NCBI RefSeq assembly: GCF_011947195.1
Contig: NZ_JAATVY010000023.1
Coordinates: forward strand, 1-64,000
Source: Planosporangium thailandense
GTDB taxonomy: Bacteria > Actinomycetota > Actinomycetes > Mycobacteriales > Micromonosporaceae
DNA: 64,000 nt
Direction: 5' to 3'
Shown one piece after another: positions 53,244 to 63,362 of this stretch (positions are counted from its first letter, which is position 1; each line of letters opens with the position of its first letter). The notes under the pieces are model-generated. The model was not told the origin of the DNA, did not search any database, and worked only from the letters and a program-made list of their open reading frames with translations. The position numbers and the translations under genes were made by a program.

Positions 53244-53259
53244 TGAAAATAACGTACCA
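53244..53259. promoter_or_regulatory. Weak IclR-like operator D
   Basis: TGAAAATAACGTACCA fits TGGAA-N6-TTCCA with one mismatch in each arm. It lies in the AT-rich part of the gap between the divergent M81 and FAH-family genes, 130 bases from the M81 start. Confidence 0.35.
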
Positions 53260-53395
53260 TTTCTGCACTCAACAGTGTGAGATCGTCACGGGACCGCGTC
53301 GATGCGGACGCTCACCATCCGGCCACTGCGGCAGGCCTCGGATGGGTGGGCGATCCGGGCAGACACCAGCCCCGCGCAGACCCTGAAGGAGAACA

Positions 53396-54247
53396 ATGCG
53401 CTTCCTTCGCGTAGGCGAACCCGGCGCCGAACGGCCGGTCGTCTCCGACGACACCGATGCCACGTTCGACCTTTCCCCGCTCACCGCCGACGTGGACGGC
53501 TCCTTCCTCGCCGACGACGGCATCGGGCGTACGCGACAGGCGCTGGCCGACAACGCGTTACCGCCGGTCGACATCACCGGCGTACGCCTCGGGCCGCCCG
53601 TCGCCCGGCCGCACGCCGTCTGGTGCATCGGCATGAACTACGCCGCCCACGCCGCCGAGTCGGGCGCGGCACCGCCGTCGGTTCCGGTGCTGTTCTTCAA
53701 GACGCCGAACACGGTCGTGGGGCCGAACGACGACGTCCTGATCCCGCGGGGCTCGATGAAGACCGACTGGGAGGTAGAGCTGGCTGTGGTCATCGGCCAG
53801 CGCGCACGGTACCTCGACTCCCCGGCCGACGCCGGCCGCCACATCGCCGGATACACGATCGCGAACGACGTCTCCGAGCGGGCCTTCCAGCTCGAACAGT
53901 CCGCCGGGCAATGGTCGAAGGGCAAGTGCTGCGAGACGTTCAACCCACTCGGCCCCGCCCTGGTGCCGGCCGACGAGATCGACGCCACAGCGCTGCGGAT
54001 CCGGTCCTGGGTGAACGGCGAGCCGCGGCAGGACTCCACCACTGCGGACCTGATCTTCCCCGTCGACTACCTCGTGTGGCACCTGTCGCAGGTGGCGGCG
54101 CTCGAACCTGGCGACATCATCAACACCGGCACGCCGCAGGGTGTCGCGCTGTCGGGGCGCTTCCCGTACCTGAAGCCGGGCGACGTGATGGAGCTGAGCA
54201 TCGACGGCCTGGGTACCCAACGCCAGGAGCTTCGCCGCGCGGACTGA
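53396..54247 (+). CDS. Fumarylacetoacetate hydrolase-family protein
   Basis: A 283-residue FAH-fold protein. An N-terminal cap of about 70 residues is followed by IGMNYAAHAAESG, the metal ligands in MKTDWEVELAVVIG (Glu-x-Glu) and NDVSERAFQ (Asp), KCCETFNPLGPALV, and the ending GDIINTGTPQGVALSGRFPYLKPGDVMEL. Members hydrolyse or decarboxylate 2-keto acids or dehydrate keto-deoxy sugar acids. In this cluster, action on a 2-keto acid derived from a D-amino acid or hydroxy acid is likely. The ATG at 53396 follows AAGGAG. Confidence 0.92.
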   Translation: MRFLRVGEPGAERPVVSDDTDATFDLSPLTADVDGSFLADDGIGRTRQALADNALPPVDITGVRLGPPVARPHAVWCIGMNYAAHAAESGAAPPSVPVLFFKTPNTVVGPNDDVLIPRGSMKTDWEVELAVVIGQRARYLDSPADAGRHIAGYTIANDVSERAFQLEQSAGQWSKGKCCETFNPLGPALVPADEIDATALRIRSWVNGEPRQDSTTADLIFPVDYLVWHLSQVAALEPGDIINTGTPQGVALSGRFPYLKPGDVMELSIDGLGTQRQELRRAD

Positions 54248-54290
54248 GCGGGTGGGCGTGCCGGGACCGGCCCCCGGCACGCCCACCCGC
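54248..54290. terminator. Bidirectional terminator between convergent genes
   Basis: GCGGGTGGGCGTGCCGGG and its exact complement form an 18-bp stem with a 7-base loop, starting at the FAH-family stop and ending one base from the stop of the convergent PLP enzyme gene. It can serve both transcripts. Confidence 0.8.
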
Positions 54291-55574
54291 CTAGAACCAG
54301 GTGGTCACGGCGCCGACGACCGCGTCCTCGTCGTCCAGCACCGGCACCAGCGGCCACTTGTCGAACGCCGTGCACGGATGGCACGGACCGAGCCGGAGGA
54401 CGTCCCCTACGCGCAGGCGTCCGTCGTGTGCGAGGTAGGCGTGCTGGTCGTTCAGCTTCGTCACGGCGACGCCGTCGACCGGCACCGCCTGCCCGTCGCG
54501 TCGGCAACCGAGAACGACGGGCAGCTGGGTGTCGTACGGCGCGTCACGCTTGCCGAACGCCGCCAGCGCAAGGCCCGCTTCCGGCGTGGAGACGATGGCG
54601 GCCCACAGTTCGAGCGCCGGCCGCAGCGCCCCGAGCGGATGGTCGGCCTCCGGCGCGAGCGGAGGTATGTCGGCATGGTCGCCGTAGTCGTGTGTCGCCG
54701 TCCCACCCGAGCGCACCACCAGGCGCAGGCTCCGGCTGAGCACGGGCCGTTCGGCCAGCGCGAGGCGGTCCGGGAAGGCGGAGCCGCCGGCAGTCAGCAG
54801 GATCTCGTCGACGCCATCGAACATCCCCAGCTCGTCGAGGTGCGCCACCGCGTCGATGAGCGCGGCGACGTACTCGTCCACGCAGGCGAGGGATTCGGCG
54901 TCGCGGCCGCCCGGCAGGATGCCCTCGAAGCCCTCCACCCCGGCGAGCACGAGCGTCTCGCTGGCGAGTACCGCTCGGCCCACCCGTTCCAGCTCGTCGA
55001 GGGTGCGGGCGCCGGTCCGGCCGCCGGGCAGGCCGAGCTCGGCAAGGACGGGCAGCGGCGCCCCCGCCCGCACCGCGGTCAGGTTCCGGTCCAACGCCCG
55101 TACCCCGTCCACCGAGTCGACCAGCGGCAGCACGGTCAGGCCGGGGTACTGCCGGAGCAGCCCCGCCAGGGCACGAATGTTGGCCGGATCGACCACCTCG
55201 TGCGCCAGGATGATCCGACGTACTCCCCACTCGGCGAGCAGGCGGGCCTGGTGGACGGTTGCCGCGGTCATGCCCCACGCTCCCGACTCCAGCTGCAGCC
55301 GCACGATCTCCGGCGACAGATGGGTCTTCGCATGGGGCGCCTGTGACACCCCACGCTGGGCACACCAGGCGGCGTGCAGTCCGACGTTGTGCTCGATCGC
55401 GCTGCGGCGCACCGTGAGCGCGGGCAGGAGGAGGTCGTCGAGGCGCCAATTCTGCGCGCCGACCAGGTCGGCAGGAATGTCCGGCACCGGGAGACTGCGG
55501 TAGCGCGGACCACCGGTTCCGTTGTGGGAAGAGCTGTTTCCGCCGCCATCGGCGCACCACATTGACCGACTCAT
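54291..55574 (-). CDS. D-threonine aldolase / D-serine dehydratase-fold PLP enzyme
   Basis: A 427-residue fold-type III PLP enzyme (alanine racemase-like N-terminal domain). The PLP lysine is Lys83 in PHAKTHLSPEIV, followed by WGMTAATVHQARLLAEWGVRRIILAHEVV. The C-terminal metal site of D-serine dehydratase is suggested by NDQHAYL and LGPCHPCTAFDKW (His-x-Cys). The enzyme would deaminate D-serine or cleave D-3-hydroxy amino acids, using the product of the D-aminoacylases. The ATG at 55574 is preceded at close range by a TACTAT -10-like box, so the transcript may be leaderless. Confidence 0.88.
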   Translation of the reverse strand: MSRSMWCADGGGNSSSHNGTGGPRYRSLPVPDIPADLVGAQNWRLDDLLLPALTVRRSAIEHNVGLHAAWCAQRGVSQAPHAKTHLSPEIVRLQLESGAWGMTAATVHQARLLAEWGVRRIILAHEVVDPANIRALAGLLRQYPGLTVLPLVDSVDGVRALDRNLTAVRAGAPLPVLAELGLPGGRTGARTLDELERVGRAVLASETLVLAGVEGFEGILPGGRDAESLACVDEYVAALIDAVAHLDELGMFDGVDEILLTAGGSAFPDRLALAERPVLSRSLRLVVRSGGTATHDYGDHADIPPLAPEADHPLGALRPALELWAAIVSTPEAGLALAAFGKRDAPYDTQLPVVLGCRRDGQAVPVDGVAVTKLNDQHAYLAHDGRLRVGDVLRLGPCHPCTAFDKWPLVPVLDDEDAVVGAVTTWF

Positions 55575-55598
55575 CGCGCGATAGTAGCGTGAAGCAAT

Positions 55599-55614
55599 TG
55601 GAACCGGTATTCCA
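55599..55614. promoter_or_regulatory. IclR-like operator E
   Basis: TGGAACCGGTATTCCA has perfect five-base arms (TGGAA / TTCCA) with a six-base spacer, the same as operator A. It lies between the divergent PLP genes at 55574 and 55660 and could control both. Confidence 0.6.
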
Positions 55615-55659
55615 TTCTGTAAAACCCAACGACGTAGTCGCTCAACCGCGGGAGACGGA

Positions 55660-56970
55660 ATGACGATCGCTGCATGGCCGGCGTCACAACAAGCATGGGA
55701 GCGGACCAAGGCCTCGCTGGGCGGCGGCGTCTCGACCGGTCTACGCGCCTCGATGAAACCGCACCCCATCTTCTTCCAGGGCGGACAGGGCCCTCGGCTG
55801 ACCGATCTGGACGGCAACACCTACCTCGACTACGTCCTCGGCTGGGGTCCGGTGATCCTGGGGCACGGCCACCCCGGCCTCACCGAAGCCGTCAGCCGGC
55901 AACTGCCGTTGGGCGCCACGTACGGCTCGGGGCACCTCCTCGAGGCAGAGGTCGCCGAGAAGGTTCTCGCGCGCATACCCGGCACGGAGCGCGTCCTGTG
56001 GAGCAACACCGGTTCGGAGGCGACCCAGGTCGCCCTCCGCCTCGCCCGCGCCGCCACCGGCCGGCACCGCTTCGTCAAGTTCACCGGGCACTACCACGGG
56101 TGGTCCGACACGATGCTCGTCGGGTACCGCCCCGGCCCGGACGGATCGCTGGGCCTCGGCAGCCTCGGCCAGAATCCCGCAGCGATGGAGGATCTCGCGC
56201 TGGTCACGTGGGGCGACCTGGAAGCGACCGCCGACCTGCTGAAAGCGCCCGACTCGGACATCGCGGCCGTATTCTGCGAGCCCGTGCTGTGCAACTCCGG
56301 TGTGCTCGCACCCCCGCTCGGATTCCTCCAGGGCCTACGCGACCTGTGCGACGCCACCGGCACCATCCTAGTGTTCGACGAAGTCATCACTGGCTTCCGG
56401 ATCGGATCGGGCGGCGCCGTCACGCGGTACGGCGTGACGCCGGACCTGGTCGTCCTCGCGAAGGCGATCGCGGGTGGCTACCCACTGGCGGCCGTGGCCG
56501 GTCGCGCCGAGATCATCGACCGCACCACGAAGGGCGTCGTCCACGCCGGCACCTACAACGGCAACCCGGTTGTGCTCGCGGCGGGCAGCGCGACCCTCGA
56601 CGCGCTCGCGGAGCCCGATGTGTACGAGGACTTCGAGCGGCGCGGCACGGCCCTGGCCGACGGCATGCGGGCGGCGCTGGCCCGCCACGGTGTACCGTCC
56701 ACAGTGCACCAGGTCGGTCCGGTCGTGCAGTGCATCGCCGGAGTCGAGAACGCCGACTCGTTCGACGCGTTCCTGGCCGCCGACCAGGAGTTCTACGACC
56801 GGCTCGGGGTGCAGATGCTGCGCCGCGGCGTTTTCACCCTGCCCGGCGGCCGGTGGTACCTGTCGACCGCACACAGCGACGCCGACATCGCGCAGACGGT
56901 CGCGGTCTTCGACGAGTCGCTCGCGGCCACCCTCTCGCAAGGGCCGGGCCCCGTGGCCAAGCGGGCCTGA
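55660..56970 (+). CDS. Class III PLP aminotransferase / aminomutase (HemL-like)
   Basis: A 436-residue class III PLP enzyme resembling glutamate-1-semialdehyde aminomutase. It has DGNTYLDYVLGWGPVILGHGHP, the cofactor segment SNTGSEATQVALRLARAATGR, FVKFTGHYHGWSD, FDEVITGFRIG and the Schiff-base Lys268 in VLAKAIAGGYPLAAVAGR, then HAGTYNGNPVVLAAG. In a catabolic locus it is not the haem enzyme; such paralogues move or remove amino groups of unusual, often D- or beta-, amino acids. It is 24 bases upstream of the large dehydrogenase and co-transcribed with it. Confidence 0.9.
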   Translation: MTIAAWPASQQAWERTKASLGGGVSTGLRASMKPHPIFFQGGQGPRLTDLDGNTYLDYVLGWGPVILGHGHPGLTEAVSRQLPLGATYGSGHLLEAEVAEKVLARIPGTERVLWSNTGSEATQVALRLARAATGRHRFVKFTGHYHGWSDTMLVGYRPGPDGSLGLGSLGQNPAAMEDLALVTWGDLEATADLLKAPDSDIAAVFCEPVLCNSGVLAPPLGFLQGLRDLCDATGTILVFDEVITGFRIGSGGAVTRYGVTPDLVVLAKAIAGGYPLAAVAGRAEIIDRTTKGVVHAGTYNGNPVVLAAGSATLDALAEPDVYEDFERRGTALADGMRAALARHGVPSTVHQVGPVVQCIAGVENADSFDAFLAADQEFYDRLGVQMLRRGVFTLPGGRWYLSTAHSDADIAQTVAVFDESLAATLSQGPGPVAKRA

Positions 56971-56994
56971 CCGGCATCATCCGGAAAGGCCACC

Positions 56995-59841
56995 ATGGCT
57001 GTCAACCGACCCCTGGACCGGTCCGCCCTCGAGGCGCTGCGCGCCCTGAGCGATCCCGGAAACGTACGGACCCGGCCCATCGACCTCGCGGCGATGGCCC
57101 ACGACGCCTCGCACTACCTGCGGCAGCCGCGCGTCGTCGTCACCGCGCGCGACGCCGACCACGTCGCCGGACTGCTCCGCCTCGCCGCCGACAACAACCT
57201 TCCCGTCACGTTCCGGTCGGGCGGCACCAGCCTGTCCGGACAGGCGGGCAGCAACGACCTCCTGGTTGACACCCGCCGGAACTTCCGGCGGGTCGAGGTC
57301 CTCGACGACGGCGCGCGCGTCCGGAGCCAGCCCGGCGCGACAGTCCGCGCGGTGAACGCCCGGCTGGCGCCGTACCGCACCAAGCTCGGGCCGGATCCGG
57401 CCAGCGAGGCCGCCTGCACCGTCGGCGGAGTGCTGGCGAACAACTCGTCCGGGATGGCCTGCGGCACCGCCCTCAACGCCTATCACACGCTACGGTCCAT
57501 GACGTTCGTCCTGCCCTCCGGCACCGTCGTCGACACCGCCCACACCGGCGCCGACGACCTGCTGCGCACCCGCGAGCCGCGGCTGTGGCAGGGCCTCGCA
57601 GAGCTTCGCGACCGGGTACGCGGAAACGCCGACTCCGTCGCCCGCATCCGCCACCAGTTCTCCATGAAGAACACCATGGGGTACTCGCTCAACGCGCTGC
57701 TGGACTTCGACCGCCCAGTGGACATCCTGAGCCACCTGCTGGTCGGCTCCGAGGGAACGTTGGCGTTCATCGCCGAAGCGGTCTTCGACACGGTGCCGGT
57801 CCGGCCGCACGTCGCGACCGCCCTGCTCGTGTTCGACTCCCTGCGACAGGCCACGGACTCGGTACCCGGGCTGCTGGCGGCCGGCGCGCGTACCGTCGAG
57901 CTCATGGACGCGGCGTCACTGCGGGTCGTCCAACGTGAACCGCAGGGCGCAGCGGTGCTGGCCGGCGTGCGGGTACGGTCACACACCGCCCTGCTGGTCG
58001 AACTGCAGGCGGCCACCACCGGGCAGCTCGACGCCGAGCTGGCAGCGGCGTCGTCGGTTCTCGCGACGCTCGCACTGTCCACCGCGGCCCGGTTCACTAC
58101 CGACCCGGCGGAACGCGCCACGCTCTGGCACCTCCGCAAAGGCCTGTACACCCTCGTGGCCGGGGCGCGTCCGTTGGGCAGCACGGCGCTGCTGGAGGAC
58201 ATCGTGGTGCCGCTCGACCGGCTCACCGACACGACCGAGCGGCTCACCGCGCTGTTCGCCCGGTACGGGTACGACGACGCCGTCATCTTCGGCCACGCCA
58301 AGGACGGCAACCTGCACTTCCTGATCAACCCGCGCTTCGACGACCCTGACGAGCTGAGCCGGTACGAGGCTTTCACGGAGGACCTCGTCGACCTGGTGCT
58401 CGGCGCGAACGGCTCGCTCAAGGCCGAGCACGGCACCGGCCGCATCATGGCGCCGTACGTGCGCCGGCAGTTCGGCGACGAACTGTACGGGGTGATGCGG
58501 GCCATCAAGGACCTGTGCGACCCGGCGGTTCTGCTGAACCCTGGCACCGTCCTCAGCGACGACCCGCGCACTCACCTCAAGGACCTCAAGATCCCGCTGC
58601 CGGCCGATCCGGCCGTGGACACCTGCGTCGAGTGTGGATACTGCGAGCCGGTCTGCCCGTCACAGGACCTGACGACCACGCCCCGGCAGCGCATCGTGAT
58701 CATGCGCGAGATCGCGGCGGCGGATGCTGCCGGAGACACCGCGCGCGCCCGAGCGCTTCGACGCGATTTCGGCTACGACGCCGTCGACACCTGCGCGGCG
58801 GACTCGATGTGCCGGTCCGCCTGCCCCGTCGGCATCGACACCGGCTCCGTCATGAAGGCCGACCGCGAGCGCCGGCACTCGGCCACCGCGCAGCGCGCGG
58901 GGGCGACCGCCGCCGCGCACTGGGGCGGCACGGTCAACGGACTCCGGGCGGCCCTGCGCGTCGCCGACGCGCTACCCACCAACGTGCTGTCGGCCGGCAG
59001 CAGGGCGGCCCGGCGGATCCTTTCCGAGGACTGGGTGCCGCAGCTCGGTGCCGATCTGCCCGGCGCGGGCCCGCGGCGGCCCCGGCCCCGAACGCCGGGC
59101 GACGCGGCCGCCGTGTTCTTTCCGGCCTGTATCAACGCGCTGTTCGGACCCGCTGTCGACGGGGACGACACGATGGCGGTGGGAGCCGCGACCGCCTTCC
59201 AGTCGCTGTGCGAACGGGCCGGGCTGGCGCTCGCCGTACCGGACGGCGTGGCCGGGCTGTGCTGCGGCACCCCGTGGAAATCGAAGGGGCTCACCCGCGG
59301 GTACGACGTGATGGCGCACCGGACGTTCGAGGCCGTGTGGGCGGCGTCGGACGGCGGACGCCTCCCCGTGGTCTGCGACGCCTCGTCGTGCGGGCTCGGC
59401 CTGCGCGAAATCGGCGCCCACCTCACCGGCGACGCGGCCGACAGTTTCGCCGCCCTGCCCATCGTGGACGCGGTGACGTACACGCGCACGGACGTGCTGC
59501 CCCGACTCACCGTCACCCGCCGGGTGGCGTCGGTGGCGGTACATCCGACCTGCTCCAGCGAGCATCTCGGCTCGACCGCCGATCTGCTGGCGCTGGCGGA
59601 CGCCTGCGCCGACTCGGTCACCGTGCCGGCGACCTGGCGCTGCTGCGGGTTCGCCGGCGATCGGGGCCTGCTGCACCCCGAGGTGACCGCGGCGGCGACC
59701 CGGCCCGAGGCGGCCGAGCTCGCGGGTGCCCGGTTCGACGAGTACGTGTCGAACAACCGCACCTGCGAGCTGGGCATGTCGCGGGCGACCGGCCACACCT
59801 ACCGGCACATCCTCGAACTGCTGGAGGCGTGCACCCGGTGA
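56995..59841 (+). CDS. FAD/Fe-S D-2-hydroxyacid dehydrogenase (D-lactate/D-2-hydroxyglutarate type)
   Basis: A 948-residue fusion. The N-terminal FAD-binding_4 domain has VTFRSGGTSLSGQAG and the FAD-oxidase C-terminal domain has AVIFGHAKDGNLHFLINPRF and LKAEHGTGRIMAPYVRRQFG. Two ferredoxin-like clusters follow: C544-x2-C547-x2-C550-x3-C554-P, then an incomplete second set with C600, C606 and C610-P. C-terminal CCG domains have LCCGTPWKSKG and WRCCGFAGDRG. It oxidises D-2-hydroxy acids and passes electrons to an external acceptor. The missing fourth cysteine of the second cluster is notable. With the aminotransferase it forms a plus-strand pair. Confidence 0.92.
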   Translation: MAVNRPLDRSALEALRALSDPGNVRTRPIDLAAMAHDASHYLRQPRVVVTARDADHVAGLLRLAADNNLPVTFRSGGTSLSGQAGSNDLLVDTRRNFRRVEVLDDGARVRSQPGATVRAVNARLAPYRTKLGPDPASEAACTVGGVLANNSSGMACGTALNAYHTLRSMTFVLPSGTVVDTAHTGADDLLRTREPRLWQGLAELRDRVRGNADSVARIRHQFSMKNTMGYSLNALLDFDRPVDILSHLLVGSEGTLAFIAEAVFDTVPVRPHVATALLVFDSLRQATDSVPGLLAAGARTVELMDAASLRVVQREPQGAAVLAGVRVRSHTALLVELQAATTGQLDAELAAASSVLATLALSTAARFTTDPAERATLWHLRKGLYTLVAGARPLGSTALLEDIVVPLDRLTDTTERLTALFARYGYDDAVIFGHAKDGNLHFLINPRFDDPDELSRYEAFTEDLVDLVLGANGSLKAEHGTGRIMAPYVRRQFGDELYGVMRAIKDLCDPAVLLNPGTVLSDDPRTHLKDLKIPLPADPAVDTCVECGYCEPVCPSQDLTTTPRQRIVIMREIAAADAAGDTARARALRRDFGYDAVDTCAADSMCRSACPVGIDTGSVMKADRERRHSATAQRAGATAAAHWGGTVNGLRAALRVADALPTNVLSAGSRAARRILSEDWVPQLGADLPGAGPRRPRPRTPGDAAAVFFPACINALFGPAVDGDDTMAVGAATAFQSLCERAGLALAVPDGVAGLCCGTPWKSKGLTRGYDVMAHRTFEAVWAASDGGRLPVVCDASSCGLGLREIGAHLTGDAADSFAALPIVDAVTYTRTDVLPRLTVTRRVASVAVHPTCSSEHLGSTADLLALADACADSVTVPATWRCCGFAGDRGLLHPEVTAAATRPEAAELAGARFDEYVSNNRTCELGMSRATGHTYRHILELLEACTR

Positions 59842-59864
59842 CCGCGGGGCGCGGCGACGCGCCG

Positions 59865-60631
59865 TCAGTACATCACCCAGCCGCCGTCGGCGTTTATCAC
59901 CTGGCCGGTGATGAACGCCGCCTCGTCGCTGGCAAGGAACACGAAGGCGCCGGCGAGGTCCTCGGCCAGGCCCCGGCGCGGAATCGACTGCAGCGGCAGG
60001 ATCTCCGCGGCGACGACCGCCGGGTCGGCCTCGAGCTCGACCTCGTTCTCGGTACGGATCGCGCCGGGCATGACCGCGTTGACCCGTACGTAGTGCGGGC
60101 CCAGCTCACGGGCGAGCGCACGGGTCATGCCGAGGATCGCTGCCTTCGAGGCCGTGTAGTGCACGGCCCACGGCTGCCCGGTGCGGACCATCACCGAGGT
60201 GAGGTTGATGATGCAGCCGCGCGTCGCGATGAGGTCGTCGCGGACCGCCTTGGCCAGCAGCCACGTGCCGCGCGTGTTGACCGCCTGCACGAGATCCCAC
60301 TGCGCCACCGAGATGTCCTGGTACGGCGACCGTCCAGACGCCGCGGCGTTCGCGACCAGGATGTTCAGCGGGCCGAGCGCCTCCCGGGCCTTCGCCACCA
60401 CCTCGGCCGGCCCGGTCGGTTCGGCCAGATCACCGGCGAGGGCGACCGCCTGCCCACCGCCGGCGCGAAGCTCATCGGCCAACTGCTCGGCCAGTTCGGC
60501 CATGGCGGCTGTGGGCTCGTGCGCCAGCGCGACGCGGGCGCCCTCGGCGACGAAGGCGCGCGCGACCGCCGCGCCGATACCGCGCGAGGCCCCGGTGATG
60601 AGCGCCGTACGCCCGGCGAGCCGACCCGTAC

Positions 60632-60635
<4 letters not shown>
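59865..60635 (-). CDS. Short-chain dehydrogenase/reductase
   Basis: A 256-residue classical SDR: ALITGASRGIGAAVARAFVAEGARVALAHEP, LVANAAASGRSPYQDI (the NNAG motif reads ANAA), catalytic Ser in IINLTSVMVRTG, Tyr and Lys in HYTASKAAILGMT, and the end FITGQVINADGGWVMY. The ATG at 60635 overlaps the stop of the upstream ATPase gene by four bases, so it is the last gene of the second importer unit. Convergent with the large dehydrogenase, 23 bases apart. Confidence 0.92.
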
Positions 60636-61473
<838 letters not shown>

Positions 61474-61477
<4 letters not shown>

Positions 61478-62457
61478 GCCCCTACCACCGGCGAGTGCGC
61501 GTCGAGGGGGTGCCAGCAGGCGGCCTGGGAGGTGTCGCCTTCGAGCTCCGGCACAATCTCGCACTGGGCGGTGGCGCGGTCGCACCGGGTCCGGAAAGGG
61601 CAGCCGGTCGGCATGGCGTGAAGTGGCGGGACGCTCCCGCGGATGGACGGCAAGCGCGTCGTCCCCTCCAGCTCGATGTTGTCCAATGTGGGCTGGGACT
61701 CCAGGAGCCCCTTGGTGTACGGGTGGCGCGGGGAGCGGAACACCTCTCCCACCGGCCCCTGCTCCACGAGCCGGCCGCCGTACATGACCATGACGTAGTC
61801 GCACATCGCCGCGATGACGGGCAGATCATGGGTGATCATGAGCAGCGCGCTGCCGCGGTCCTTCACCGCGCCATCGAGCAGCCGGAGCACCTGCTTCTGC
61901 ACGGTGACGTCGAGCGCCGTGGTCGGCTCGTCCGCGATGATCAGCTGCGGGTAGCACGCGATGGCCATCGCGATCATCACCCGCTGGCGCTGCCCGCCCG
62001 ACAATTCGTGCGGGTACGCGCGCAGCAACTGCTCCGGCCGTGGCAGGTGCATCTGCTTGAACAGGTCGAGCACCCGGGCTCGCGCCTCGTCCCGGGTCAC
62101 CTTCGTGTGGCGCCGGATCACCCAGCTCACCTGCGCGCCGACGCGCTTCGTGGGGTTGAGCGCCGACAGCGGGTCCTGGAACACCATCGAGACGGTGCGG
62201 CCTCGGCGGTTGGAGAACTCGCGGTCGGAGATGGTCGTGAGGTCGACGTTGTCGTGGAGCACCTGCCCCTCGGTGGTCCAGCCGGGTTGGAGCAGCCCCA
62301 TCACGGCCAGCGCGGTCAGGCTCTTGCCGGCGCCGGACTCGCCGACGAGGCCGACCCGCTGCCCCGCCCGGATCTGGAAGTCGACGTTGCGCACGGCCTT
62401 CAGGTCATCGCGTCGGACCACCAGCCCACGCACGTCGAGCACGGTCTGCGTCGTCAT
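61474..62457 (-). CDS. Peptide ABC transporter ATPase, DppD/OppD type (second set)
   Basis: A 327-residue ATPase with Walker A GESGAGKSL, signature LSGGQRQRVMIAMAI, Walker B LIIADEPTTALD, ITHDLP and the C-terminal CPFRTRCDRATAQC domain. The ATG at 62457 overlaps the upstream permease stop (ATGA). Confidence 0.93.
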
Positions 62458-63362
62458 GAGCTCCTCTTCCGAAGGCGCGGGTCGAGTACGTCGCGCAGGC
62501 CGTCGCCCAGCATGTTCAGGCCGAGCACGGCGAACACGATGGCCAGCCCGGGCCAGATCGCCAGCGGGCCGGACACGCCGACCGTGTCCTGCGCCTCCTT
62601 GAGCAGCATGCCCCAGGAGACCGCCGGCCGGTTCACGCCGACGCCCAGGTAGGACAGGCCCGCCTCGGTGAGGATTCCGGCGGCGAAGTACAGGGTGAAC
62701 TGCACGATCAGTACCGAGAAGATGTTCGGCAGCACATGCCGGGCGAGGATGAAGACCTTGCGCCGCCCGTACAGTTCGGCGGCCGTGACGTAGTCCTCGG
62801 CCAGGACGCGCAGCGCGGCCGCCCGGACCACGCGGGTGAAGGACGGTACGAAGAAGACGGTCAACGCGAAGATCGTCGAACCGACCCCCGCGCCGACCGT
62901 CGCCGCCAGCACCAGCGCGAACACGATGCCCGGCATCGCCAGGAGAATGTCCACGCCACGCATGATGGACTCGCTGACCACCGGCCGCGCCGCCGCGGCT
63001 GTCAGGCCGCTGATCGTGCCCAGCACTACCCCGAGCAGGGCCGCGCCCGCTGCCACGGTGATCGAGGTACGGGCTCCGACCATCAGTGCGCTGGCGATGT
63101 CGCGGCCGAGCGCGTCGGTGCCGAGCAGGTGCCCGTGGGACCCGGCCGGCAGCAGCCGATCCGCCGGCGCGGCCAGGTTGGGGTCGGCCGGCGTCCATAC
63201 CAGCGACAGGGCGGCGACGGCGACGAGGGCCACGGTCATGACGACGCCGACGACGAGCGACGCGTTACCGAGAACGCGTCGACCCACGCCGCCAGTGGGT
63301 ACGGGGCCGCCGCCTGACGCCAGTTCGTGCGACGTCATGGCGCCTTCGGCAGCGCTGCTCAT
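62454..63362 (-). CDS. Peptide ABC transporter permease, DppC/OppC type (second set)
   Basis: A 302-residue permease. It has an N-terminal TM (ASLVVGVVMTVALVAVAALSLVW), LGTDALGRDIASALMVGARTSI, the coupling loop YVTAAELYGRRKVFILARHVLPNI, and the end GLNMLGDGLRDVLDPRLR. The start overlaps the stop of the partner permease. Confidence 0.94.
   Translation of the reverse strand: MSSAAEGAMTSHELASGGGPVPTGGVGRRVLGNASLVVGVVMTVALVAVAALSLVWTPADPNLAAPADRLLPAGSHGHLLGTDALGRDIASALMVGARTSITVAAGAALLGVVLGTISGLTAAAARPVVSESIMRGVDILLAMPGIVFALVLAATVGAGVGSTIFALTVFFVPSFTRVVRAAALRVLAEDYVTAAELYGRRKVFILARHVLPNIFSVLIVQFTLYFAAGILTEAGLSYLGVGVNRPAVSWGMLLKEAQDTVGVSGPLAIWPGLAIVFAVLGLNMLGDGLRDVLDPRLRKRSS

Noticed and set aside
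55660-56970. Haem biosynthesis gene hemL
   Set aside because: The fold fits, but the neighbours are all catabolic and no other haem gene is present; a paralogous aminotransferase or aminomutase is more likely.
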